A stretch of DNA of 18,657 nt from the NCBI GenBank assembly GCA_021819985.1, contig JAKAEG010000017.1:1-18657 (forward strand). Direction: 5' to 3'. The translations under genes were made by a program, and so were the position numbers. A model generated the notes under the pieces. It searched no databases, was not told where the DNA came from, and saw nothing but the letters and a program-made list of their open reading frames with translations. The stretch comes from Nitrospirota bacterium (GTDB lineage Bacteria; Nitrospirota; Thermodesulfovibrionia; Thermodesulfovibrionales; JdFR-88). Shown in pieces: positions 6,227 to 12,839 of this stretch. Numbering within the stretch: the stretch's first letter is position 1; the number at the start of each line of letters is the position of its first letter.

Positions 6227-7222
6227 TTATGCCCGTTCCTTGATGTAGAGAATGAGGTCCTTGAGCCTGTTGGAATATCCCCATTCATTGTCATACCAGC
6301 TTATGACCTTCACCATCCTCTTGTCCAGAACGGTGGTGAGCTTGGAATCCACCATCGAGGAGTGCGGGTTTCCGTTAAAGTCGATCGAGACAAGCTCCTC
6401 TTCCACGAACTGAAGGATGCCCTTCATCCTGCCTTGAGCGGCCTCGTTGAATTTCGCGTTTATCTCTTCCTTGGTCACGTCCTTCGAGAGGTCCACTACC
6501 AGGTCCACAACGGAAACATTGGGGGTCGTGACCCTTATGGACATGCCATCCAGTTTCCCCTTTAGCTCCGGAAGCACCAGGCCTACCGCTCTGGCCGCGC
6601 CGGTTGTTGTGGGTATCATGCTTACCCCGGCCGCCCTGGCCCTTCTTAAATCCTTGTGCGGCAGGTCCAGTATGCGCTGGTCGTTCGTATAGGAATGCAC
6701 CGTCGTCATAAGCCCCCGGACGAGCCCAAAATTGTCATTGAGGATCTTTGCTATCGGAGCGACGCAGTTTGTGGTGCAGGAGGCATTGGATATTATCCTG
6801 TGCTCGTTCACATTGAGCTTTTCTTCGTTTACGCCCATGCAGATGGTAATGTCCGGGTCTTTGGCGGGGGCGGAGATGACCGTCCATTTGGCGCCGGAGG
6901 CAAGGTGCTTGGAGGCCGCATCCCTGTTTGTAAATAAGCCTGTGGACTCAAGCACCAGGTCAACTTCCATGTCCCTCACAGGGATCTTCTCCGGCTCCCT
7001 GAAGGAGGTGATCTTTATCTCCTTGCCATTTACCGTTATGCTGCCGTCGCCGTGTGTTATGGAGGCATCGAATATGCCGTGCACGGAGTCATACTTGAGA
7101 AGATGCGCAAGCGTTGCGGGGTCCGTAAGATCGTTTATCGCGACGACCTCTATCCCGGAACCCAGGCTTGTGCGGAAAAAATTCCTGCCTATCCTGCCGA
7201 ATCCGTTTATAGCTACTCTCAT
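6227..7222 (-). CDS. gap: Glyceraldehyde-3-phosphate dehydrogenase, type I (NAD-dependent)
   Basis: Oxidises and phosphorylates glyceraldehyde 3-phosphate to 1,3-bisphosphoglycerate. 331 residues, normal length. The N-terminal Rossmann motif INGFGRIGR starts at 5. Asp at the end of the second strand (AINDLTD, about 31) indicates NAD rather than NADP preference. The catalytic cysteine is Cys149 in SNASCTTNC, with His176 in TTVHSYT. The C-terminal SWYDNEWGYSNR segment is intact. The ATG at 7222 is preceded by AGGAGG, one of the strongest ribosome binding sites in the window. The gene is directly upstream of pgk and 88 bases downstream of the DUF1015 gene on the same strand. Confidence 0.96.
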   Translation of the reverse strand: MRVAINGFGRIGRNFFRTSLGSGIEVVAINDLTDPATLAHLLKYDSVHGIFDASITHGDGSITVNGKEIKITSFREPEKIPVRDMEVDLVLESTGLFTNRDAASKHLASGAKWTVISAPAKDPDITICMGVNEEKLNVNEHRIISNASCTTNCVAPIAKILNDNFGLVRGLMTTVHSYTNDQRILDLPHKDLRRARAAGVSMIPTTTGAARAVGLVLPELKGKLDGMSIRVTTPNVSVVDLVVDLSKDVTKEEINAKFNEAAQGRMKGILQFVEEELVSIDFNGNPHSSMVDSKLTTVLDKRMVKVISWYDNEWGYSNRLKDLILYIKERA

Positions 7223-7310
7223 CTTACTTTTTTCCTCCTGTCAGCAATTTTTTGCTTTTTTTATTTTTTATTTTTATTTTTTTGATGAACGGTTTTTAAT
7301 TTATTGTGTC

Positions 7311-8576
7311 TCACACGCGGCACATCACAAAGCCTGTCATTATCTTGGGATAGAAATAAGTGGATTTGGGGGGCATCCTTTGTCCCGAGAGCGCCACTTC
7401 CATTACCTCATTGACGCTTGTGGGATTTAAAAAAACGGCGGCGTCCCATAAGCCGCTGTCCACAGCTTCCAGCACGCGCGCGGGGTCCATCTCATAGGCG
7501 ATCTCCAATACGTCCAGGAGTTTTTTGTTTTTGCCCAGCATGAACTCATGAAGTATGACAACGTCCAGCTCTCTTAATGAAGGGTGAAAATCCCCCAGAT
7601 CCATGCCGTCATATACTGCTACATATTTTTTCTTTTCCCCGGCCGCGTAAATACCAAAGGCGTTCTTCATCCCCTTTATGCTTTTTACCAGATCGGCGTC
7701 CATGGGAAGCTCCTGCGTTTCAAAATGCTCTCCCAGCGCCTCCGGTATTGACACCGGGGATTGCTTCAGCTTCAAAAGCCTGTGGGTGGGAAGGACGGTA
7801 AGCCCCCCATCCGCGATATTGGCAAGAAACATCATTACATAATTGAAAGGGGCGTCTTCCATCTGGCCGTCGGCAAGCCCCAGTTTTTCGCGGGCCTGGC
7901 GCTGGTTTTCAAGCGCTGTTTCATACCGGTGGTGGCCATCGGCGATGAAGACCGGCTTGCCTAGCAGGTCTTCCTGGAAGGCCTTAATCTCCTGCGGCGA
8001 ATCGATTATCCAGAGCCTGTGCTTGAAGCCGTCCGCGTCGGAGGCCTCAAGATAGGCAGGCGCAGTCCCGTCTGAAAGACGTTTGAGGACGCCGGAACTC
8101 CGGCTGTGAGTATTCTCATAAAAGGAAAATACGGGGCTTGTGTTCATGCCGGTTGCCTGAATCAGGCTGAGGCGGTCCGACCGTGCCTTTGAATGCGTGC
8201 ACTCATGCGGGTATACCCCTTGTCCAAGGGGCTCCAGTTTGACCATGGCAAACACCCCAAAGAGCCTTTTTGACTTCCCTTTAACCGAGTACCGGGCCTC
8301 GTAGGCATAAAGGCAAGGCGTCTGCGCCTCTTTTAGTAGGCCTTCCCCGAGCCATTTGGCAATCAGCGCCGACGCGCGGGTATATTTATTTTCGGACCCG
8401 TTATCATCCGGCAAGTCCTGTCCGGCGTCAATATGGGCGATGTTGTGCGGGCTTTTTGAGAAAAGGGCCTGCTTCTGGGCGGGCGAGATGACGTCGTAAG
8501 GGGGCGCCATGACCTTTTCCGCCTCGACCTTTTGGGGATCGTAGCAAATCCCCCTGAACGGAATGACCTCTGCCAA
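7311..8576 (-). CDS. DUF1015 family protein (function unknown)
   Basis: About 421 residues from the TTG at 8576. Family landmarks: IPFRG near the N-terminus, APPYDVIS, the YPHECTHSKARSDRL segment, a long middle with N-x-SPVF, and the DGHHRYETAL motif, whose two adjacent histidines suggest a catalytic or metal site. The family is soluble and widely conserved; I do not know an established reaction. The TTG is chosen because family members begin right before IPFRG and AGGAG (8593-8589) lies upstream, with a somewhat long spacer. A longer frame from 8768 would add a Lys/Gln-rich stretch and a hydrophobic start unlike the family. It lies upstream of gap and pgk in the same direction, hinting at a link to triose phosphate metabolism. 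Confidence 0.85.
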   Translation of the reverse strand: MAEVIPFRGICYDPQKVEAEKVMAPPYDVISPAQKQALFSKSPHNIAHIDAGQDLPDDNGSENKYTRASALIAKWLGEGLLKEAQTPCLYAYEARYSVKGKSKRLFGVFAMVKLEPLGQGVYPHECTHSKARSDRLSLIQATGMNTSPVFSFYENTHSRSSGVLKRLSDGTAPAYLEASDADGFKHRLWIIDSPQEIKAFQEDLLGKPVFIADGHHRYETALENQRQAREKLGLADGQMEDAPFNYVMMFLANIADGGLTVLPTHRLLKLKQSPVSIPEALGEHFETQELPMDADLVKSIKGMKNAFGIYAAGEKKKYVAVYDGMDLGDFHPSLRELDVVILHEFMLGKNKKLLDVLEIAYEMDPARVLEAVDSGLWDAAVFLNPTSVNEVMEVALSGQRMPPKSTYFYPKIMTGFVMCRV

Positions 8577-8992
8577 AAGACAGTCGAGCTCCTTTTTTTG
8601 ACCTTTTTGTTTTTGTTTTTGAAGATTCCGCGCGGCACTTTGACCGCAGGGAATCTCATCAATATGATAGTTTGTAAATATTATCATTATATTACGATGG
8701 ATTTCAAATAAAAGCGGGAGACTCCAAATAAAAGGCGATTTAAAAAATATTGCCACAACGCATCCCAAATGGCCGCTTTTTTTAAAAAAAGAAAAGGGCC
8801 TTCGCCTTTACCCCGGAAGGGGGATCTGATAATATCTGTTCTGGAAATTCACGCCTGTTTGAAAGATTTTCAGAACAAAAAGGGGGGCCTTTTTATGAAA
8901 ACCATGGAGAACAGAAAACGGTTGTTCCGGATGCCGTAAAGAGCCTGCTCAAAAAATTATGGTAGTCTTTGTTTGAGTTTTTTTATCGGGAG
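8577..8992. other. Intergenic region between DUF1015 and rlpA
   Basis: No convincing gene in these 416 bases. They contain the putative DUF1015 promoter (8678-8707), an imperfect inverted repeat (GTTCTG at 8838 against CAGAAC at 8871-8876) and a hairpin AAAAAGG-GGGG-CCTTTTT (8877-8894). That hairpin has A/T runs on both sides and could terminate transcripts in either direction, including the rlpA transcript coming from the right. Confidence 0.45.
8678..8707 (-). promoter_or_regulatory. Putative promoter of the DUF1015-gap-pgk unit
   Basis: On the minus strand: TTGAAA (8707-8702), an 18-base spacer and TAATAT (8683-8678), with TG placed as in an extended -10. The region overlaps an AT-rich imperfect dyad (about 8662-8692). 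The leader to the TTG start would be about 95 bases. Confidence 0.4.
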
Positions 8993-9670
8993 TCAAGATG
9001 CAATTTTTATGGTTTGTACCCTGACCCTAGCGATCCCCTTTCCATAAAAACCCAGTTTTTTTGCGGCCCCCATGCTCAGGTCTATGATCCTTTTTCCCGC
9101 CGCCGGGTTCCCCTTTGCGGGGAACGGCCCCCGGTCGTTTACCCTTGCGAGTATCTGCCGCCCGTTTTCCAGGTTTGTCACCTTAACGAAGCAGGGCAGA
9201 GGCAGGTATTTGTGGGCGGCGGACAGCCAATTCGGGTTAAAGACCTCTCCGTCTGCCGTCATCGCCCCCTTGTTTTGCCTTATCGTTTCGTATCCGTACC
9301 AGGAGGCCAGGCCTGTCTGGTTGTATGTCCTGGCCTCTTTTACGCTCATGGGGCGGTAGGTCCTTCCGTCCACGACGTAAGGGGCGGTCCTGACCCTTCC
9401 CAGACGTATGGCCTCTCTGGGCGGTAGGCCGCCAATCGATTTTATCTCGCTGTGGGCCAGCGGCCAGTCAAGCGGGGCCTTGACGACATTGAAGGTGAAT
9501 TTCCCTATCTTGTAAACCGTGGCCACGGCGCCGGTAGTCACCGTGCAGCCGGTCTTTACGGCCCAGACGCTCCCTTTTACGGCCGTCTTGACGGCGTCAT
9601 AGGGGACCTCCACGACGGCGCAGGCATTAAGGATAAATACCAGGAATATGACAGCGGTCCACGGTTTCAT
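8993..9670 (-). CDS. rlpA: RlpA-like lipoprotein with double-psi beta-barrel domain
   Basis: A 225-residue lipoprotein with signal peptide and lipobox LNAC (Cys17). The RlpA domain covers about 119-222: GLASWYG, TADGEVFN, SAAHKYLPLP, VKVTNLENGR, ARVNDRGPF, IDLSMGAAKKLG. In Pseudomonas RlpA is a septal lytic transglycosylase acting on glycan strands lacking stem peptides. Two points are unusual. The family motif GE-x-(F/Y)-D reads GEVFN, so the usual aspartate is Asn145, which may lower activity; Glu142 and Asp179 are kept. About 100 residues of unassigned sequence lie between the lipobox and the domain, and there is no C-terminal SPOR domain. It diverges from the DUF523 gene. Confidence 0.82.
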   Translation of the reverse strand: MKPWTAVIFLVFILNACAVVEVPYDAVKTAVKGSVWAVKTGCTVTTGAVATVYKIGKFTFNVVKAPLDWPLAHSEIKSIGGLPPREAIRLGRVRTAPYVVDGRTYRPMSVKEARTYNQTGLASWYGYETIRQNKGAMTADGEVFNPNWLSAAHKYLPLPCFVKVTNLENGRQILARVNDRGPFPAKGNPAAGKRIIDLSMGAAKKLGFYGKGIARVRVQTIKIAS

Positions 9671-9681
9671 AAAATTCGTCT

Positions 9682-9690
9682 AATCTAGCA
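9682..9690 (-). promoter_or_regulatory. Possible extended -10 before rlpA
   Basis: On the minus strand TGcTAGATT (9690-9682), 11 bases before the rlpA ATG. The predicted leader is only about 4-5 bases and no Shine-Dalgarno sequence is visible. The -10 match is modest. Confidence 0.35.
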
Positions 9691-9730
9691 TTTTTTCAAA
9701 AGAAACAAAAATATCGCGCAGGGACAAAGG

Positions 9731-9739
9731 TGATATAAT
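9731..9739 (+). promoter_or_regulatory. Extended -10 promoter immediately before DUF523 gene (leaderless candidate)
   Basis: TGaTATAAT (9731-9739) is a consensus extended -10, followed by seven bases and then the ATG at 9747. No -35 element is seen at 17 bases. The expected transcription start coincides with the start codon. The same nine-base word lies six bases before the tlpA ATG. Confidence 0.6.
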
Positions 9740-9746
9740 TTTTTCA

Positions 9747-10238
9747 ATGTATCTGGTCAGCGCCTGCCTTGCCGGTTTCAATACAAGATACGACGGCACG
9801 AACTGCCTGGACGAGCGGGTGAAAGAACTCGTCTTGTCCGGAAAGGCCTTGCCCGTGTGCCCGGAGCAGCTTGGCGGGCTCACCACGCCAAGACCGCCTG
9901 TCGAGTTTTCCTCGGGTGACGGAGCTTCCATTCTTGATTCCTGGCTAGACGGAGAGAAAAAGATTTTTATCAGAGTTTTTTGTTGTATTGCCGGTGGGAA
10001 GCCCGGCCCCGTTGACGACGCCTTCATTACGAAGGCCCTCATCAAAGGGGCGGAGGAGACACTCCGGCTGGCCAGGGCTTACGGGATAAAAAAGGCCATT
10101 TTTAAGGACGGAAGTCCCTCATGCGGCGCCGGTTACGTGCATTCGGGCGGACAGAGGCGACCCGGAAAGGGCGTTACCGCGGAACTGCTCGGACGGGAAG
10201 GCATAGAGGTGGCGGGCATTGATTCCCTACAAAGATGA
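9747..10238 (+). CDS. DUF523 family protein
   Basis: A 163-residue protein of the DUF523 (YbbK-like) family. Recognisable elements: an N-terminal SACLAG...RYDG segment, CPEQLGGLTTPRPPVE, the AFITKALIKGAEETLRLA helix region and the highly characteristic KDGSPSCGAGYV, followed by GKGVTAELLGREGIEV. Conserved cysteines are Cys7 (SAC), the CPE cysteine and the SPSCG cysteine, suggesting a metal or redox site; the reaction is not established as far as I know. A glycine-rich stretch (SGGQRRPGKG) takes the place of the usual YDG-type loop. The start has no Shine-Dalgarno sequence but is seven bases after the extended -10 at 9731. The 3' end overlaps the next gene by 20 bases. Confidence 0.85.
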   Translation: MYLVSACLAGFNTRYDGTNCLDERVKELVLSGKALPVCPEQLGGLTTPRPPVEFSSGDGASILDSWLDGEKKIFIRVFCCIAGGKPGPVDDAFITKALIKGAEETLRLARAYGIKKAIFKDGSPSCGAGYVHSGGQRRPGKGVTAELLGREGIEVAGIDSLQR

Positions 10239-10896
10239 CACCCCTACCTATTCGACCCCGTACGTCACGATAGGGATAATAGCGCTCAATTGCATGGTCT
10301 TCATATATGAGCTTTTTTATCCGGGCGGGATCGAAGAATTCGCCCTGAGATACGGCGCCATTCCGGCCAGCATTATCAGCATGCAGTCCATCCAGCCGGT
10401 AAGTCCCATTGTATCTGTCTTCACATCCATGTTCGTCCACGGCGGTTTTTTGCATATTGGGGGAAACATGCTCTATCTGGCCATATTCGGCGACAACATA
10501 GAGGACCGCTTAGGACACCTGCGGTTTGTTGTCTTCTACCTGATGTGCGGCATTGTGGCCGCCTACTCCTATGCCTTTTCAGACCCGGCCTCGCTCATGC
10601 CGATGATAGGAGCGTCTGGGGCGATCTCCGGGGTTTTGGGCGCGTATATCCTGCTGTTTCCCAGGGGGCAGGTCTATACCATTATATTTCTTGGCATCTT
10701 TGTCCAGATAATAAGGCTTCCGGCCCTCATTGTGATAGGCTTCTGGGCGTTCATCCAGTTTTTAAACGGGGTGTTAGGGAGCATTACCTTCCAGCATGAA
10801 GGCATCGCATGGTTTGCCCATATAGGCGGGTTCCTTTTCGGACTGCTTCTGATCAAATTCATGATACCAAAAGGGAAAAAACGGGTTTTAAGATAA
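10219..10896 (+). CDS. Rhomboid family intramembrane serine protease
   Basis: A 225-residue multi-pass inner membrane protease cleaving transmembrane substrates. Catalytic elements: Ser133 in GASGAISG, His201 in the last helix (AHIGGFLFG), and Asn83 in HIGGNMLYL as oxyanion-stabilising residue. At least six hydrophobic segments are visible (about 15-33, 62-90, 102-120, 128-148, 154-180, 196-215), the basic rhomboid core. The start is the TTG at 10219 because the following IPYKDD matches the usual rhomboid N-terminus and GAGGTGG (10206-10212) is well placed. It overlaps the DUF523 gene by 20 bases, so translation is probably coupled. The C-terminus is Lys/Arg-rich, hence cytoplasmic. Confidence 0.9.
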   Translation: MIPYKDDTPTYSTPYVTIGIIALNCMVFIYELFYPGGIEEFALRYGAIPASIISMQSIQPVSPIVSVFTSMFVHGGFLHIGGNMLYLAIFGDNIEDRLGHLRFVVFYLMCGIVAAYSYAFSDPASLMPMIGASGAISGVLGAYILLFPRGQVYTIIFLGIFVQIIRLPALIVIGFWAFIQFLNGVLGSITFQHEGIAWFAHIGGFLFGLLLIKFMIPKGKKRVLR

Positions 10897-11023
10897 AAAG
10901 GAAATTGCCTGGCGCTTGGAACCTATCTCAAAATTGATTTGGAAGCGAAAGAGAGCGGCAGCAATTTCTTCTCTGGACGGAGGAGAAAAGGGGAAACCGC
11001 CCGGAGGCGCAACGTCAAAATGG

Positions 11024-11048
11024 ATTCCCGCTTACGACATGCGGGAAT
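11024..11048. repeat. ATTCCCGC/GCGGGAAT hairpin repeat
   Basis: ATTCCCGC (11024-11031) and GCGGGAAT (11041-11048) with a 9-base loop, preceded by CGTCAAAATGG. It corresponds to the stem at 3472-3491. Confidence 0.7.
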
Positions 11049-11097
11049 GACTCACGACCAAGGAATTCGAGGGCAGGCTTAAAAGACTTAAGACGTC

Positions 11098-11122
11098 ATG
11101 TCCGAGGACCTTAATCGGGCAT
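11098..11122. repeat. Dispersed hairpin repeat, copy 3
   Basis: ATGTCCGA (11098-11105) and TCGGGCAT (11115-11122) around GGACCTTAA. The one change from the other copies (C to T) leaves a G-U pair, so the RNA stem is kept. Confidence 0.75.
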
Positions 11123-11253
11123 CCACTTTGAATCACTTATTTCTCCTGGCCGAACAGTCAGAGTTGCGCCCAGGACGATTTTTCCTTTTTCGACACCGTA
11201 TGCCGCGATTTCTTAAAAACCTCTTGCAGCAGGAAGCTATTTTGAGATGGGTT

Positions 11254-12576
11254 CTAGAACTCTTTTTCCCCCATACTCTCCTCCAGCATCCTTACGATAA
11301 CTATGCTCAGCACAAACCAGGCAAAACCGGCGGCATACCCGCCCAATACGTCCGTAAACCAGTGCACGTCCCAGTAAAGCCTGCTTACACCAACCAGGAG
11401 AGTTAAAAAGACACAAAAAGAGATCAGGATCGTTTTAGTTATTTTTTTCTTTAAAAATACCCAGGCCGTATAGGCCAGAAATCCAAAAACTATAACGCTG
11501 CCAAATGAATAGATGCTGGGAAACCTCGACGAGAGGCCGTGCCTGTTGCCCACACCCGTTTTCAAAAGAAAAAGCAGGGGCGCCCCTCCGCCAAAGGCAA
11601 GCAGGTATGCATAAAGGCCCCACCAGTTTTTTCTCCAGAAAAGAAAAACAAGCAGCCCGGCCGCCACAGCCGTAAGGATGTAGATGTCTATTATGACCGA
11701 GGATAAATACATGATATTTGCAAACTCAGGTGTCTTTATACTTAAGATGAACGAGGCCGCCCTGGTATCCAATTTATAAAGCAGCCCTTTTCTGGTCTGG
11801 CTTTCTATAATCTCGCCAAACTCGTGGAACGCGATAAATATGGAAAATAACGCGGCGGTAAGCCGCAACCCTTCCCACCTGGTTACGGAAAGCCGCGCCT
11901 TGAGAAATCCCCAGGTCAATGGCACCTGGTTTGAAAGCGCCCTGTCCAGCCATCCAAGCTGGGCTATTATGATGTGCCTTTTCCCGCGCAGAAGCCGCCA
12001 GATGAAAACGATCACGACCGCTGCAACAAGCGCAAAGAACCCTGCCTGCCCCATTACATGTTTTATCTGCTGCCAGCTGTCGCCTAAAAAATAGCCCAGC
12101 AGAGAAAACCCAAGGGCCCATAACAGCCCTCCCGCAGCGTTGAAAAACAGAAATTTCGCGTAATTCATCCGGGAGAGGCCGGCCACGAAAGGGGACATCG
12201 CCCGCAGCCAGGCGGCAAACCTTCCTATGAATACAGTTTTTCCGCCATGCTTTTCAAAAAATTTCCCGGTCTCCGAAAGGTACTCTCTTTTAAAAAAAAA
12301 TTTGTCCCCATATTTAAAAATGAGCTTCTGTCCGAATTCCCGGCCTATCATATAGCCGGTCTGGTCTCCCAATATTGCCCCAAGCGCCGCGACCAAAAAG
12401 ACATTTTTAAAGTCCAGCATGCCCTTGGAGGCCAGGAGCCCGGCTATGACGACGATGCTTTCACCAGGCAGGATGAAACCGAAGAAAAGGGCGGTCTCCA
12501 GGTACGTCATTATAAATATGATGTAATACCCTCCCTTGCTGAAATAAGGGGAGATGATATCCAGTAGGCCTGTCAT
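11254..12576 (-). CDS. DedA (VTT/SNARE-associated) - PAP2 fusion membrane protein
   Basis: 440 residues, two membrane domains. The N-terminal part (about 1-200) is DedA-like: the ETALFFGFILPGES re-entrant segment, a GDQTGYMIGR segment and the arginine-bearing GRFAAWLRAMSPFVAGLSRM. DedA proteins recycle or flip undecaprenyl phosphate and phospholipids. After a basic linker, residues about 230-430 form a PAP2 phosphatase-like domain with five to six membrane helices. PAP2 motif 3 is intact (SRLYWDVHWFTD, the SR-x5-H-x3-D pattern). Motif 1 is altered (KTGVGNRHG, His instead of Pro after the Arg), and motif 2 reads PSIY where PSGH is usual, so the acid histidine is missing. The ATG at 12576 lies 8 bases from a -10 box. 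Confidence 0.88.
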   Translation of the reverse strand: MTGLLDIISPYFSKGGYYIIFIMTYLETALFFGFILPGESIVVIAGLLASKGMLDFKNVFLVAALGAILGDQTGYMIGREFGQKLIFKYGDKFFFKREYLSETGKFFEKHGGKTVFIGRFAAWLRAMSPFVAGLSRMNYAKFLFFNAAGGLLWALGFSLLGYFLGDSWQQIKHVMGQAGFFALVAAVVIVFIWRLLRGKRHIIIAQLGWLDRALSNQVPLTWGFLKARLSVTRWEGLRLTAALFSIFIAFHEFGEIIESQTRKGLLYKLDTRAASFILSIKTPEFANIMYLSSVIIDIYILTAVAAGLLVFLFWRKNWWGLYAYLLAFGGGAPLLFLLKTGVGNRHGLSSRFPSIYSFGSVIVFGFLAYTAWVFLKKKITKTILISFCVFLTLLVGVSRLYWDVHWFTDVLGGYAAGFAWFVLSIVIVRMLEESMGEKEF

Positions 12577-12584
12577 TGATTACT

Positions 12585-12614
12585 TCTATATCAGAGAGTG
12601 GCGGTGGTTGTCAA
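12585..12614 (-). promoter_or_regulatory. Promoter of the DedA-PAP2 gene (leaderless candidate)
   Basis: On the minus strand: TTGACA (12614-12609), 18-base spacer, TGa-TATAGA (-10 at 12590-12585), then 8 bases to the ATG. The start of transcription should fall within a base or two of the start codon; no Shine-Dalgarno sequence is seen. Confidence 0.55.
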
Positions 12615-12726
12615 AAATATTAAATGACAGAAGTTCCAAAGAGAGCTTTTGTTCGTTAGCGGGAGTAAATAGCAGAAATATGGCATTATTTCCCTTTTAC
12701 CCCTAAAAATGCCCCTTTTGGCGCTC

Positions 12727-12755
12727 TTGCATGAGCCCTTATATTGTTATATATT
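12727..12755 (+). promoter_or_regulatory. groESL promoter
   Basis: TTGCAT (12727-12732), 17-base spacer, TATATT (12750-12755). The predicted start, near 12762, lies inside the CIRCE operator, so HrcA binding would block initiation. Confidence 0.6.
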
Positions 12756-12782
12756 TTAGCACTCACTGTGTATGAGTGCTAA
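12756..12782 (+). promoter_or_regulatory. CIRCE operator (HrcA binding site)
   Basis: TTAGCACTC (12756-12764), nine bases, GAGTGCTAA (12774-12782): an exact match to the CIRCE consensus inverted repeat. It directly follows the -10 box and lies 57 bases before groES, so the operon should be repressed by HrcA and released on heat shock. hrcA itself is not in the window. Confidence 0.95.
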
Positions 12783-12839
12783 CAACTGAGAAGACGTTCA
12801 ATTTTGTATTAATAACACACTGGAAAGGAGAGAAAACGG

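Larger units (their letters stand above)
10918..11254. repeat. Convergent intergenic region bounded by an inverted repeat, with two hairpin repeats inside
   Basis: GAACCTATCTCAAAAT (10919-10934) and its reverse complement with one mismatch (11239-11254) bound about 335 bases between the rhomboid stop and the DedA-PAP2 stop; the right arm ends on the first base of that stop codon. No gene is seen inside. The interior holds both dispersed hairpins (11024-11048 and 11098-11122). It could be a small non-autonomous element (MITE-like), but no target duplication was identified. An open frame across it is translation of the repeats. Confidence 0.4.

Noticed and set aside
5704..6243. 179-codon frame on the plus strand
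   Set aside because: It is wholly antisense to pgk, which has all its family motifs.
8895..8939. Short frame starting MKTMENRKRL after the hairpin at 8877-8894
   Set aside because: Only 14 codons, no ribosome binding site, and the ATG directly abuts a terminator-like stem.
11098..11406. Open frame of 102 codons on the plus strand after the rhomboid gene
   Set aside because: Its first part is translation of the ATGCCCGA-type hairpin repeat and the rest is antisense to the DedA-PAP2 gene; no family resemblance.
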